Shown here piece by piece: positions 24,001 through 36,072 of a stretch of 64,000 nt of DNA. This DNA comes from Mesodorylaimus sp. YZB2_4. Lineage: Eukaryota; Nematoda; Enoplea; Dorylaimida; Dorylaimidae. Position 1 is the stretch's first letter. Each line of letters starts with the position of its first letter. The stretch lies in assembly GCA_030248295.1 (NCBI GenBank), contig JASANH010001039.1, forward strand, positions 1,178,001 through 1,242,000, given 5' to 3'. The translations under genes and the position numbers were made by a program. Below the pieces are notes generated by a model. It did not search any database. It saw nothing but the letters and a program-made list of their open reading frames with translations, and was not told the DNA's origin.

Positions 24001-26022
24001 AATTGTAAGTCGTTGCACCCATGACTCAATACAATGGCGTCCTCACAGATCACATAGATTCAATTTTAGTTTGGAAAAGCTAGGAGTAATTCGAATGCTC
24101 TCATCACTCCTAAAGGTACATCTCAGGCCGCATTTTATCCTGTTGGTCGGCAATTAGTAGTGTCAGGATTAGTATATATATTGGAGATGGGTTACTCTAA
24201 ATGGATTAGATTTAAGCCATAACTAATTTCAGGCAATCATGAAGAAGCGAAAAACTTTCTGCAAAAAAGAGAAGAATTTCGAGAAATGGTCCAAGCTGTA
24301 TTTTACAACGAGTCTGCTGGTAGCTGGTTCGATCGTGATTACAAGGCTGGGCTCCACATTCCGTATTTTTATGCCTCGAATGCTGTACCTTTATTTACTG
24401 GCTGCTATGATTCATCGGATACAAATAAGCCAAAAAGACTGCACGATTATATGAAAGTAAGCATCATTGAGAGATGAATTCGGATTCAGCAGGCAAATTT
24501 ACTGAAAAACTGTGTTTTTAGTCAGTTGGAGCATTGTCTTTTCCAATGGGCATCCCGAGCTCATTGGCGGCAACTGGCCAGCAGTGGGACTTGCCTAATG
24601 GTAAGTTCTCATAAACACTATAAACACTCATAAACACAGGATACTGTAAATTCTTATTCAATATAATCTTTCAGTTTTTCCTCCCAATAATTGTTCTCCA
24701 AGGTCCTATTTGATAAATTCTTCTTTTCCTCAAATGCAAACTTCTCTTTCGAGTGCAATTTTAAGTTTTTCAGGTATCACTAGAACATAATGATGATGAT
24801 GTAGGTTCCATGGGGTACCTAGAGAAATCAACTCGGCAGAATGTGGTTTGACCCACTCACTGGGCCCTGCCATGATGCTTTTTTGACGAAAAGGAGAAAA
24901 ATGCGGGACTACGTTATTTTTTAACCTTTCTCTTATGAATGCTTGCCCGAGCAAAAGATTTGTAAGCAACGTTAAATGTTTTTCAGGTTGGGCGCCTCAC
25001 AACCACATGATTATCGAAGGCTTTCGAAAATCTGGCCATCCAGAAATGCAAGAACTTGCTTTCGAGTTGGCAAAAAAATGGCTGAACGTTAACTACCTGG
25101 TTTACAAGAAAACTGGTCATATGTATGAAAAAGTATGTGAAATCTCGCCATTTAAAAACAACATGATTCTGGATGCTTAACGAATAGACCCTTATTAGTC
25201 CTGGATATTTGGCTGGCCATATATCCAGACAGTAATGCTGGCTGGTTACTATATAGCGACTGTTACACCCCAGCAGGTCAGTGGCGAACGCAAGACTGGC
25301 GGTCAATTAGCTTGCAGTGCCGTGTGCTCAGTTTTTTTTGTTGGCTAGACCCCAACGAGCCTGGAGAGTACTTCAGCTTACGATTAGAGTTTTTGTCCCA
25401 GACTTTTGCCTTTTCATACAATAGTCTCGATTACGTGTGCTGTATATTCCTTTTTGAACTGGTTTATAATTTTTTAGGGTGATTCCCTGTAAGTGCTTCT
25501 TTGTTATCACTTCTCCATTCATAGTTCTTTAGACAGTTTTGTTTACCGTGTCACAAATCCTTATTTGCACTACGTTAGGGGAAAGTAAGGATTTGCGATA
25601 TCTCACTGAGTATTAGATGTAATTGACACACAACTCACTTCCAATCACTTTTATCATAATTTCTCACCACTGGCTGCAAAGTAAGCACTGACTATTTTCA
25701 GTACAACGTGACCGACACCATATATCAGCCTGGCGGTGGGGGCAATTACGAGGTACAGATTGGGTTTGGGTGGACCAATGGCGCGGTACTGGATTTATTG
25801 AGAACGTATGGGTCTCGTCTCGTTGCTCCTGTCGATACTTTGACAGGCGGAGGAGGTTTCGGTTTGAGAAAAAGATGGCACTCCTTGGAGGGCCAGTTTA
25901 TCGCTGTTTTACAGCTGCTTTGCCTTGAGTTTCTAGTTTTTATATTAAGCAAAGTTTTCAGGCCTAATATATTGCATTATATAAATGTGTTTTTTGGGTG
26001 TGTAAAAGCACATGCTCTATGA
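21031..26022 (+). pseudogene. Treh: trehalase-like (GH37) copy 1, one in-frame stop
   Basis: Fourteen exons: 21031-21116, 21178-21194, 21248-21331, 21656-21754, 21825-21912, 22015-22057, 22119-22241, 23076-23146, 23208-23497, 23555-23740, 24233-24456, 24522-24600, 24987-25132, 25702-26022. Trehalase hydrolyses trehalose to two glucoses. The frame would give about 618 residues but meets TAA at 23248-23250 (codon 218), where copy 2 has CAG, just before the RSQPPFF motif. All splice sites and the rest of the frame are intact, so inactivation is recent, or the stop is an allele or an error. Visible motifs: signal peptide, PGGIFDHFYYWDSYW (canonical Arg replaced by Ile), [33 protein letters not shown], and PGGGGNY with Asn for Glu. 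The C-terminus has a long hydrophobic stretch. Intron 7 is TA-rich. Confidence 0.85.
22437..22830. repeat. TA-rich microsatellite region, trehalase 1 intron 7
   Basis: Interrupted TATATA and TAGGTATATATAT-type runs fill much of the intron. Similar tracts stand in introns of copies 2-4. Confidence 0.8.
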
Positions 26023-26344
26023 CTAATCGTGAGTGGCTCTGTGAGCAACCGTTTTTTCGACGAAGCAACAGTGCAAACTAAATTTTTAAAAACAGCGTTG
26101 CGGGATTAAGACAGCATCCTTAGTTAAGTGCAGCAATCAATGATAGAGCATCAGAAAAATTATACGTGTTTGATTTATTCCACGAATCAGTATGCCTTTG
26201 TCATTACGCACGTGCGGCCAAATTTGACAATATTTTATACCATCTACTATCTATTCAAAAATCGTATAATTCTTTCAGCCAGTGTCCATTTTGTTCAGCC
26301 GTGTGATAGAACTATCCTGCTGATTGTATTTTTATTACATGCAC

Positions 26345-26350
26345 AATAAA
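26345..26350 (+). terminator. polyadenylation signal downstream of trehalase copy 1
   Basis: AATAAA about 320 bp past the stop, just before a dispersed repeat starts at 26397. Assignment to this gene is by position only. Confidence 0.4.
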
Positions 26351-26396
26351 ATTCAAAAAATTGTACTCGTCACTCTTTCGTGTTATCAATGTCTCA

Positions 26397-26725
26397 TTAA
26401 GAGAGGGTTTCTGGGAGACTCGACCCATATGGAGTCGATGTGTGTGTATACTTGGCCAGTCGATTTTTTGACCCCTTTTTTTATGTGCTCTATCGAAGTA
26501 CTCACAAACCTGACTGTCTTGGCGAAAGTCAACTATTTTAAAACGCCTGTAAATGAAAAAAAGGTGAAAAGTGATGACTTTGGAAAAAAATCATAACTTG
26601 CTTAGTTTTTGGCCTAAAACAATTTTAAAAATGCAGAAATGACCGCTACATTCTGAGGAGTCCGATCCTTTTTCTTTTTTAATTAGGCTAGCTATAACCG
26701 TCTGTGATCAGCCGTGATCAGTAAC
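26397..26725 (+). mobile_element. single arm of the GAGAGGGTTTCTG dispersed repeat
   Basis: TTAAGAGAGGGTTTCTGGGA followed by GACTCGACCCATATG matches the arms of the fold-back element at 30391-31471. The match continues through ACTCACAAA...CTGTCTTG and GACCGCTACATTCTGAG. Only one arm is present here. Confidence 0.75.
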
Positions 26726-27026
26726 AAAATCAATTATTAAATTAGCAAATTATTAAAACCGCTCAACTCCTCCCGTCAAACTTTTTATCGTTGTAGTGCT
26801 CTATTCGGATCTGGTCAAAGATGTTTGAGATAAAGCTGTTTTGTAGCGTTTTTGGCGAACTGTAATGTGTGTGCAGAAATTTTTCTTGTGTGCTGGATAG
26901 GGCGGATACTTTGTCGATTTCCAAAGTGCGATCGAAATCAGTCGAATGAAAATGGCTGGGTCGACCATGTTGTGAGCGGAAAGAATTTACGGGATGCCCG
27001 AAAGTGCGTCAAGAACACTTGGGACC

Positions 27027-27196
27027 GGCCTCGTGGCCTGGTGGGTTAGACGTTTGCCTCTCACGCCAGGTGCGCAGTTACGGGCGAGTGCTCGACTTGC
27101 GGGCCGGTAAATCATTTCGTGTAAAATGTGTCCCTTCACCCTCGAGTGCGCATAAGCGTTTGGTGATGCGGGTAAAACATGAACATGAACATGGGA
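27027..27196 (+). mobile_element. tRNA-derived SINE
   Basis: The head resembles a tRNA gene: an A-box-like TGGCCTGGTGGGTTAGACG, then CTCACGCCAGGTGCGCAG, then a B-box-like GAGTGCTCGACTTGC. A body (CCGGTAAATCATTTCGTG, GAGTGCGCATAAGCG) and a short tandem tail of ACATGA units follow. Body matches occur at 58181-58278, 46621-46655 and 47891-48085, which identifies a family and rules out a single tRNA gene. Confidence 0.75.
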
Positions 27197-28679
27197 CTTT
27201 CATCTGGAAACGCGCCCAGTCGACGATAATTACGAAAACTCTGGTCAAAAGCGGTGAGAAAGTGCAAGCGACGATCATTTGTTGGTGTCACTAGCAATGG
27301 GAAAACATGAATTTCATTCCGAGGCCTTCAACGAGACTTTGCCGTTGTTTAAATCAAATTTTACTGCTCAACAGCGTCTAATCGCTCTTTCGTTAATTGC
27401 ATGAAAAGATCCCTGGCTTATTCAGCCCCTCATATATCGGAAACGCAGCCGAAAATCGAAGAAATTGATGGCAAGAGCGAAAAGACTGCACAGACGAAAA
27501 CTGCTTGAATGTCATTCGGAGCTATCAGTCATATTGCAAACTTCTTCATTCTTCTGTGGAGGTCTGGGATCGTCGTCTTTTGACTTCAGAGCAATGCTCG
27601 AGGCCGTGCGACACTTAGGACAAGTTGGTAAAGGCAAACTGACTGCGCGGTGCTGCTTTTAAGGGAAGAGGCTGGTTTCCTGATTTTTATCAAGGGAACA
27701 GTCGATTCGTCTGTTCACGTCCCGATCATGAATAACCATCTTTTTTGCATCATCAAAGTCGCAATATCCGCTTGAAGCTATACCAACAGCACAGTGCTCC
27801 GTGCTATGAGTCAAAACTCGCAGGATCGTGGATCGTGGATCGTGGATCAAACTTGAAGATTGCTATTGCCTGCCACGACTGCAGTTTTAATTTTTCAATT
27901 GAGAATCTGTGGCACGTCCTGAACTTGTTTTTTTTTTGAAAGAGGAAACATGGAAACGTTCAAGAACTCAAGGCAGCATAGCGAGAACCATGAAATTTGA
28001 TTGGTATGGCTTCTACTCAACGTGTAATCATTGAAATTGATGGATGGATAAAAAAGTGATAAAAGTCAACAGGATGGTGTTTCAGACATTTAATCCAAAC
28101 AGATGCGAGCGATAGACCTTTTTCGTTATGTGAGTACTTTAGGGATTTGGTTCTGTGCATACACAATGTTTTTTCCCATCTGGTTGGTAATTCACATGTT
28201 ACGCTGAAAAAATGTGAAAAAGAGGGTAGTTTGCTATCATTTTGAGAGGCACTGTATTCGTTTAGTGCAAGGCATTGAACAGTGATAAGGTTTTGTGCCA
28301 CCAGCGAGCAGTTCATTTTCTTCACTTGTGCTTTTCGAGGAGTATCCGAGCTCAAGCGACTTGCGTCAAAGTGTCTTCCACATTCAATCAGGCCCGTGCG
28401 CCCAGCCATTGTCTGTATGCCAACGAGACCCAGAAAGTTGACCATTGCGATAGCGTTCTTTTTGGAGTCTATTCATTCAATATGTCTGAAATTTAGAACC
28501 AAGTCCGAATGCGGAACCCATGTGCTGCTGGCGACTGCTGAATCTCATCTTTGTTCTTGCTTTTAGAATTTTCTTCTCTTTGCGCGTTTTTAGTCGCTGA
28601 GTGTACTTTTTTGATCGAGATAAAAACACGCAACGATCAGATTTCACAAGCAGTTCATCATGTTCGGACTCGATGGTGA

Positions 28680-30030
28680 TCACTTTTTGGCGATGGGGCC
28701 GCCCTTCTTCTTGGCCGATCCTCCCGTGTCGGCACTCGACAAGTCGGCGGCCATTCCAGCTTCGGCTCCCTGCTGAGCCATGTACACTGACATGCTGTTG
28801 ATAGTCTCGGTCAGTTTCTCGATTTGAGTATCGGCTTCTTTCTTCTGAGCGTTGCGTTTCTTGAGGAAGAAGGAGATGCCAATCGCAATGGCGATAATGA
28901 GCAGCACAAAAATGGCGCAGGCGGCGACGATGATGATGGTGGTTTGAGAGATGGCTTCGTCAAGGGCAGTGTGACCTTCGCATGGAGGGCACTTAAACGA
29001 TGGACAATTTTCGAACTTGGGTGGTGGATGCCCTTCCGTTCGCTTGATTTCGGAGGCCTCGCCGCACATGTTTCCACCGCACTCGACCTTGGTCGACTCC
29101 AATGGCCAGTGTTCGTCGCAGTCGTCATCGCAGTCTTTCGCGGTGCAGCTGCGATCGGAGGGTTTGCTCTTTTCGCACACGTCCCCGCTGATGTAGGTGC
29201 CAGTGTGATTCTTCCAGGCATCGAATACGCACGTGCTTGCCTCCTTGTCCGCGTAGCGACAGGCGCTTTTCCACCTGCACAAGTCGCGAACGGGCATCCT
29301 TGACCTTGGACATGACCTTGTCGAGGCTTGAACCCGAGTATTTCTCTTCGGGGACGCTGAACAGCCTGTCTTTGTGGCTAGCAAGCAGTTTGGCTTCTTG
29401 CATGGCGGACTCGAAGTTTCCATTCTTTCCTGACACATTGCGGGCGATGGTGTATGTGAAGACACCTGTGCTCCGAGCCTTGAAACCAGTCTCATTCGCA
29501 TGATCGTAGCTGTTGAATCCATTGTTCGTGAAGACCATAACGACGACTTTTGCTCGGTTGGCAGCGTCGGCGCTGAAGATGTGCTCGCGGATCGCAGCGA
29601 ATGTGCTAAGAGCATTGGTTCGGTAATCTTGCGCTCCCGCAGCGTCCAGAACAGCTTTTGTTGGTTTCCACGAACGCAGCGCAGTTTCGAACGCCGTTTG
29701 ATTTTCAGTCATTCGGAGTACCACTTTTTCGATGACGCCGATGGATTCGTTCAGCGATGTCATTTGGGAAGCGATTCCAAAGCGAGCTGCACTTTGACCA
29801 GGTTGGAACATTTCAGACAGTTTGATGTAGGCCTCATTGATGGCGGTGACTTCATTCTGGAGAACGGCTTCGTCGTTGCTTCCTTGCACACCGCCATGCG
29901 TCACAACCACAACCAGGTCCATGGCGGCAACGATTTTCTGCCCATCGATGATCATTGGCCCACTAAAGAGGGTAAACAGCACGATGATCATGGCATGCAT
30001 CTTAAACAAAGACCAGCTCGGTGATTTCAT
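28680..30030 (-). pseudogene. vWA-domain type I membrane protein, +1 frameshift
   Basis: A single-exon gene. From the ATG at 30030: a signal peptide (hydrophobic IIVLFTLFSG), then a vWA-like domain (DLVVVVTHGG, VVVMVFTNNGFNSYDHANET, GVFTYTIARNV, LDKVMSKVKDARSRL). Near 29280-29300 the frame must shift by one base to continue with a Cys-rich part (LCRWKSACRY, CTAKDCDDDCDEHWP, FKCPPC), a transmembrane helix (IIIVAACAIFVLLIIAIAIG) and a Lys-rich tail ending GGPIAKK. The order signal, vWA, Cys-rich module, membrane helix recalls adhesion receptors. The metal-site motif DxSxS is not seen (THGGV in its place). GC content is clearly above that of neighbours. No splice pair repairs the frame. It may be a pseudogene, a retrocopy, a sequence error, or less likely a programmed frameshift. 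Another in-frame ATG lies at 30051. Confidence 0.75.
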
Positions 30031-30390
30031 GTTCTTTTCGAGTCGGATCACGACTTTACACTTTCGACAGCGTTGAGCGAACAGCGATTCAGGGAAACAA
30101 CCGCACAGCGAGGAGACGGCAGAGATAATGATAGATGCTGGGTAAAAGTACTTACCAGCCTGAATCGACTTTACACTGTTTCAAATCAGCAAAAACACAG
30201 CCCGATAGTTTAGCCGAATTGGCGGGAATTCAAACATTTCAAACCTTCCCCCTGTTCTTTCCATCCTTTATTCCAATCAGCAGCAGTTCGAGCGCGTATC
30301 CCAAAGTGAGGTATCGGATTTTTAAATTCTTTCACTATTGCTTTCTAACGAAAAAAGTTTCATAATTGTCCTCGTTCATATTTGAAAAGT

Positions 30391-31471
30391 GGGTTTCTGA
30401 GAGACTCGACCCATATGAAATATACCTACTCAGCCAGTCGACTTTTTTGACTCCACTTTTTTATGTGCTTAATCGAAAGAACTCACAAAACTCATTGTCT
30501 TGACCGGAGTAAAAATTTTTTTAAAATGCCCATACATGGAAATATAGAACATTATAGTTAAAAAGTGGTCACTTATGGTCAAAATATCATGACTTGCTTA
30601 TTGTTGGGCCTCAAACAAGCTTGGAGTACAGAAATAACCGCTACATTCTGAGCAGTCGGAACCTTTTTTTCATTAACCTAGATGTAACCGTTAATGAGAT
30701 ATTTAACAAAAACCGCCCGTGATCAGTCACATAATCGATTTTGGGTAAATTGTTATAACAGTACAACCCCTTTTTGTCATTGAAATAGTAGCCTAGGGCC
30801 ACTACATTACAAAGCAGCTTGCAATTTCACCCTACGACCATACATTATTGCGAACTACCATAGATTATTGAGACACTACTATTGAATTTCCCGCCAGCGT
30901 GCCGCTCATTATTAGAGAAGAGCGGGCTTGGCTGCTTACTTTTTAAATCGCCAGAAAACTTATAACTTTTCTTTTTTTCATGAAAGATAGATGCTCTAGC
31001 ACAGAATTAGACTGACACGCAGTGAAAAAGTGAAAAAGTTATGTATTTTCTCGCGATTTCTATAGTATGCAGCTGAAACCACTCCAATCTTTTGGGCCTG
31101 ATCATCGTGATCATCGATTTTGTGCCTGCCTGATCCTCTTAACAGTTGATTACAGCTGGCTTTTCGGATATCTCATGACCACCAAAGCGAGGCTAATTTT
31201 TAAAAAAGTTTCAGATTCTTTGAAATGTAGCGGTCATTTCTGTATCTCAAAAATTGTTCTAGACCCAAATAAGCGAGCTATGATTTTTTGACTAAATGCA
31301 ACCACTTTTTGCATATAATGTGCTATCTTTCCATATATAGGCACATTAGCAAAATTTTACTTCTGACAAGACAATCAGTTTTGTGAGTACTCTTGATTGA
31401 GGACATAAAAAGGGAATCAAAGAATCGACTGGCTAAATATATTTCATACGGGTTGAGTCTCTCAGAAACCC
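30391..31471. mobile_element. fold-back element with arms of about 300 bp
   Basis: GGGTTTCTGAGAGACTCGAC opens the left arm (to about 30690). The right arm (about 31195-31471) is its inverse and ends in GAGTCTCTCAGAAACCC. Shared inner landmarks include ACTCACAAAACT...TTGTCTTG, AAAAAGTGG and ACCGCTACATT. About 500 bp lie between the arms, with no transposase. The right end continues to CTCTCTTAA, matching the TTAAGAGAG end of the copy at 26397, so TTAA may be the target site. Confidence 0.8.
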
Positions 31472-31489
31472 TCTCTTAAAACAATATAT

Positions 31490-32520
31490 TCGCTGTGACG
31501 GGTTTGCAAAGACACTTTGCGCGCATTGCGCAGAAGTCTGCTGTTGCTAAATAAAGGGCATTTTGTAATCTTTTTTGCACAGTTCGGATACGTTTGCGCT
31601 TGGATACGTGAGTTTTCGGGTTAGTTGCAAAAAATGGCGGCTTCACAAAAGTAGCGCGACAGCCCCCGTCAAATGGAAGTGTCACAGCCTTACTCCTGCG
31701 TGAAAGTGAATTTCAGCGTTATTGCTGCAAGACGCAAAGCCATGCAAAAAAGCTGTCGCTGTGATAAGTGAGTTATTTTAGAGGAGATATAACATGGCGT
31801 ATAAACAAAATCAATTTCTGTTGCGTGTGCGCATTGTCAAAGGCAACTGATTCAGCTGGCTAAAATGAAAACGGGACAACTTGCGTCAGACTTCAATGCA
31901 GTGGATGATCGTTCTCAAAACCATAGCAAATACTGTATATAGATATGGTCAGCAAATTTTGAATTTCGCGCCTCGCGGGTTTTACCGCTGCTCACTGCAC
32001 TATGCTACTTTCAGCGCAAAAAAAAACAGGCTCCGTGGTCGCAGAAATAGCAGACAAAGAAAAACTCAGCTGGTTTTCGATCAGCTGCACCTTAGCGACC
32101 AGCTGGCTTCCAAGGTCATTCTTTGTGGGACGAGTGGATACCTCCATGAAAGAAATCCTCAAAAAAATCGTTGCTTTGTCACGCGATAACATGCTTTTAG
32201 CTTAACTGGTTTATCGCTGTTGGGGAGACTTGAAATATTTTTTAAGCCCTGCGAATGTACCGCAACTATGGAAATCGTTGCGCAAAACAGGTTATCGAAA
32301 AGATCCTTAGAGCAGGGTGTTCAAAACCAGTTTTTTCGATGTCTAAAGACTTGGTACCTAAAGCTAGTTTTTGTGTATGCTAGAGGAAGCGAATGTAGTA
32401 GTTCGAGTTAAAAACAGCATGTTTTTTTTTTTTATAAGCCAGGTACGTATCTCGTGGTCCTGTTCACAAAACATCATCAACGGATATTGATCTCGACTGG
32501 GCGTGCCTGGTGAAACCAAC
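31490..32520. other. intergenic stretch before trehalase copy 2
   Basis: No supported gene. Short frames here lack similarity and splice structure. Confidence 0.45.
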
Positions 32521-32526
32521 AACCTT

Positions 32527-32598
32527 GGAATTTTCCAGTTTTTCACTACAATCGCCGCCGCGTTATATTCGCTGGGGAGGTACACAGGTGTCGAGTCT
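32527..32598 (+). promoter_or_regulatory. conserved promoter block of trehalase copy 2
   Basis: GGAATTTTCCAGTTTTTCAC (32527-32546) continues into an AATCGC stretch shared with copy 3. GGTGTCGAGTCTC follows (about 32588), also shared with copy 3 and in part with copy 5. It lies about 110-180 bp before the ATG. Confidence 0.6.
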
Positions 32599-32708
32599 CT
32601 CTGCACACGGTCGACTTTACGATGGTTAGTTGAAAATAAAACTAACTAAAGACGCATCATAATTTTTCGCCTGATGCTTTTCACGTTTGTTGACAGAATC
32701 CACGAAAA

Positions 32709-35700
32709 ATGTGGTTTGTAAAATGGATAGTGTTGATCTTTTATTTTGGCAATATTTGGTCAGTTTCACCAGCATCGTCGAATTCGCCTGTTTATCTGTG
32801 TGACAGGTGAGATATTATTCTTAGATAATAATATGAAACATTACGTTTTTCCAGATTTTCAGCAAAATCTTTTGTCAAGGTAAGCGCGAATAATACTTTG
32901 CATTTTGGAAAAAAATATAATTTCTTTGCAGGTCCCATTTTCGAAACTATGTTTCGGCTGCGCATTCAAAACGAGTCGGTTGACTACTCCGGCATGACGT
33001 TGAAAAAATCAGCAGGTATGAGATTTGATCAATTTCAGCTGTTATGCAACCATGAACGTGGGGTACTCTTCCACTATACTTCCCGGCGCACGCGCACGGA
33101 TGGTTATTCTGCTAGCCGTGCCGTTAAAAACGAGATTCATTTTTAGGCTTGGCGCGCTTTTCTATATTGTGCCTGCAGCGAAAGCAGAGCATGGAGAAGA
33201 CGCGGCGCTGACAGGAAGAGTTTCTGGGTCAGAGGGCAGAGAGATTTAGACCACCCCAAACACACCCTCCCTATAAAGGTCTGAAGAGGAAGAGTTCATC
33301 AGTGCTAAAATGCTAACGATCACTGCAGCAGTTGTGGGCCATGACTGTACAGACAAGGGGTTCTGCACTCGCGCTGGGTTAATAACATACAGGACCACCA
33401 TACAAAGATCGCAAAAGCACTCTTATTATCTAGTCGCTTTAGCTCAGTCAGTGAAGGGCCCACGCTTTGTGACGCCCCGCTCAACACCTGGTCCGCGGGG
33501 TTCTTTCGAAAAGCTTCTGAAAATGTCTGCAACAAGCCCGAAACTGCGCGGCTAACAAGAAGTCACAAAGGAGGTGGCTTGGCTTTCTAAAACTGCAGCT
33601 GGCTTCCGGCCCTTGTGACGATGGTCTGATATATTTTTCGCGCTGCACCTATTGTAAGCATCAAACGCAGTGTAGCTATCTAAAGTGCAGATAATTTCAA
33701 TGATAAGGTGTCAGGCTCACGATCAGACACAGCCAGGTATATTTCGGGTGTCTGCATAGCGCACTACTCTGATTCGTAACAGTCCAAAGCCAGTGTCACA
33801 TGTGAGTCGTAAGCTAAGCTACCCCCCCCCCCCCTGGCGGTCGGTTTCGAATTTTTGTCCATTTTCTTAATGCAACATGCCGAAACACAATATGCAATGT
33901 GACACGCTACTAAAATTGAACCCCTAACTTTACTGTGCATACAGTACAGGTGATATTGTCAAAAACATGAAACAGCATTGTAGCACCTATAAAATGCAAG
34001 CAATGCAATCAAACGACTTCATATCCAATTATATTTTCAGCTGAAACATTGGGTGATTTTGCTGCTCAGTTTCCGAATCCTGAAGATGTATCAGGAGACG
34101 ATATGAGGCGGTTCATTTTTGATCATTTTCAGAAGCGTGGTATAGTATGAGTGTAGCATATGTGGCCTCAGAGCCCAATGTAATCAAAATTTTTTCAGAT
34201 CAAGAATTGATTGCCTGTAAACCAGGTGATTGGAACACTGAACCAGAGACCTTTGAATTAATCAAAGATCCTAAATATAAGGCATGGTGAGGACCAAAGC
34301 GCTGGCTACTTTTTTAGTGCTGCTTGTGCAGAAAGTACAAAAGATTTTTTAGGGCACATGATTTAAACAATATTTGGTTACAATTATGCCGGCAAGTGCG
34401 TCAATTTTGTTTCATGCATAGTCAAGAAGCTAGGAATTTTTTTTCAAGATGAGCAAGACAGTTTTGAAATATCCGGACAGGACAGTCTTGGTTTATGTGC
34501 CAAACGAGTTTGTCGTGCCAGGTGGAATATTTGATCACTACTATTACTGGGATACCTACTGGATAATCAAGGTGAGCTTACTTGCTAAAAACGTTAACAA
34601 TAACTTCACGTTCACACAACAAGCACAATCCTTATTTTACCGCTACATTGAGTTCTTCAAAGATGGTTGGGCATTTGTGTAGCTGAGGAGGACAGCAAAA
34701 ATTTTCTTAGCCCGGGGAGTAGGAAATGGCTGGCTTCAAGTCTTCACAATTCATAATTGCTGTATAGCTGTACTGACGATGAGTGAGGACAAAACAACGA
34801 TAACCAGATGTCTGCAGCAATGCTGCAGGTATATAAAAACACTGTACCAGACTTGGGTATCGCATGCAAATTATGTCACGCTTTTGCATGTATAACAGTC
34901 CTATTATTTAGCAAAATCACCCAGGTCAAATACTCAAGGAAAACTTTTGTGTTTTGCATTTTTGTTCGTAACCTTTAAATATATCTATTTGACTGATCAT
35001 CTCATAGACGGTGCTTTGAAAGTCAGATGTATCCAGATAACCAGAGGAAATAATTCCACCCAAGCGCTTTTATTCGTCATCGCTCTCTGTCAATCTTATG
35101 AATACTTATCTTTTTCGCCATTTTTAGGGTCTCTTGGCTTCTAAAATGTACAATACATCGAAAGGGATGATACACAATTTTGCATATCTTCTTGACCAGT
35201 AAGTGCAAAATGACTGGCTGTCCGCATATCAGAACTCTAAATCTGCTACTTTTTCAGCCTTGGCTTTATTCCTAATGGCGGCCTAGTCTACTACCTACAG
35301 CGATCACAGCCTCCTTTTTTTATACCCATGGTTTACGAATACTATACTGAGACGTTAGATTTGGACTTCGTGGCTGAAATGATGCCTTATATGATAAAAG
35401 AGCTTGACTTCTGGTTCAAGAATCGAACAGTGAATGTTCGAGTTGGTATTAAGAATTATACTGCGTACAGATATTGCACACCGAGTAATGCGCCTAATCC
35501 ATGGGATTATAATTTAGCACAGCAGTTAGCCCCGGGTAAACAGTAATATATTACCTTCCGAAAATCATTTGAAACCGCAATCACACAAATTATTTTTTTT
35601 AGAGTCGAGACCGAAGTTTTACCAAGATTCAGCTTCAGCAGCAGAATCTGGTATCGATTTTAGTGGTAGATTTTTTGGTAATCAGGAGGACAAAATAACT

Positions 35701-36041
35701 ATTCGAACAACCGACGTGCTACCAGTCGATCTAAATGCTTATTTATGCTGGGCCAATGATATTTTGCACATGCTCTACCTTGAATTAGGTGAGTTTGTTC
35801 TGGTATTTTTCACGGTAGCTGCGTAAATATACAAAAAATGATTACTTCAAAGGTTGTATGATACATAAATGCATATGTTCACGCAGACCTATAGGTGTAA
35901 TATATATATATATATATATGTATATGTATATATATATATGTATATATAAACAATGCCTTCTAGAATAGAGAGCTCAGCTCAAAATCAGGCTGGAGTAAAG
36001 ACATATATAGACATATATATATTTGTCTTGACTTCAGTCTG

Positions 36042-36072
<31 letters not shown>

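Noticed and set aside
27027-27110. Functional tRNA gene
   Set aside because: The head is degenerate, the cloverleaf cannot be completed, and body plus tail recur elsewhere, so it is a SINE.
28017-28445. 142-codon minus-strand frame
   Set aside because: No motif, signal peptide or splice context; overlapping plus-strand frames are equally open.
29277-29300. A 17-nt intron to repair the vWA gene frame
   Set aside because: Removing a GT...AG piece here gives a frame different from that of the Cys-rich half.
28824-29303. 159-codon plus-strand frame, and the 174-codon frame at 29500-30024
   Set aside because: Antisense shadows of the vWA gene, made open by its GC-rich codons.
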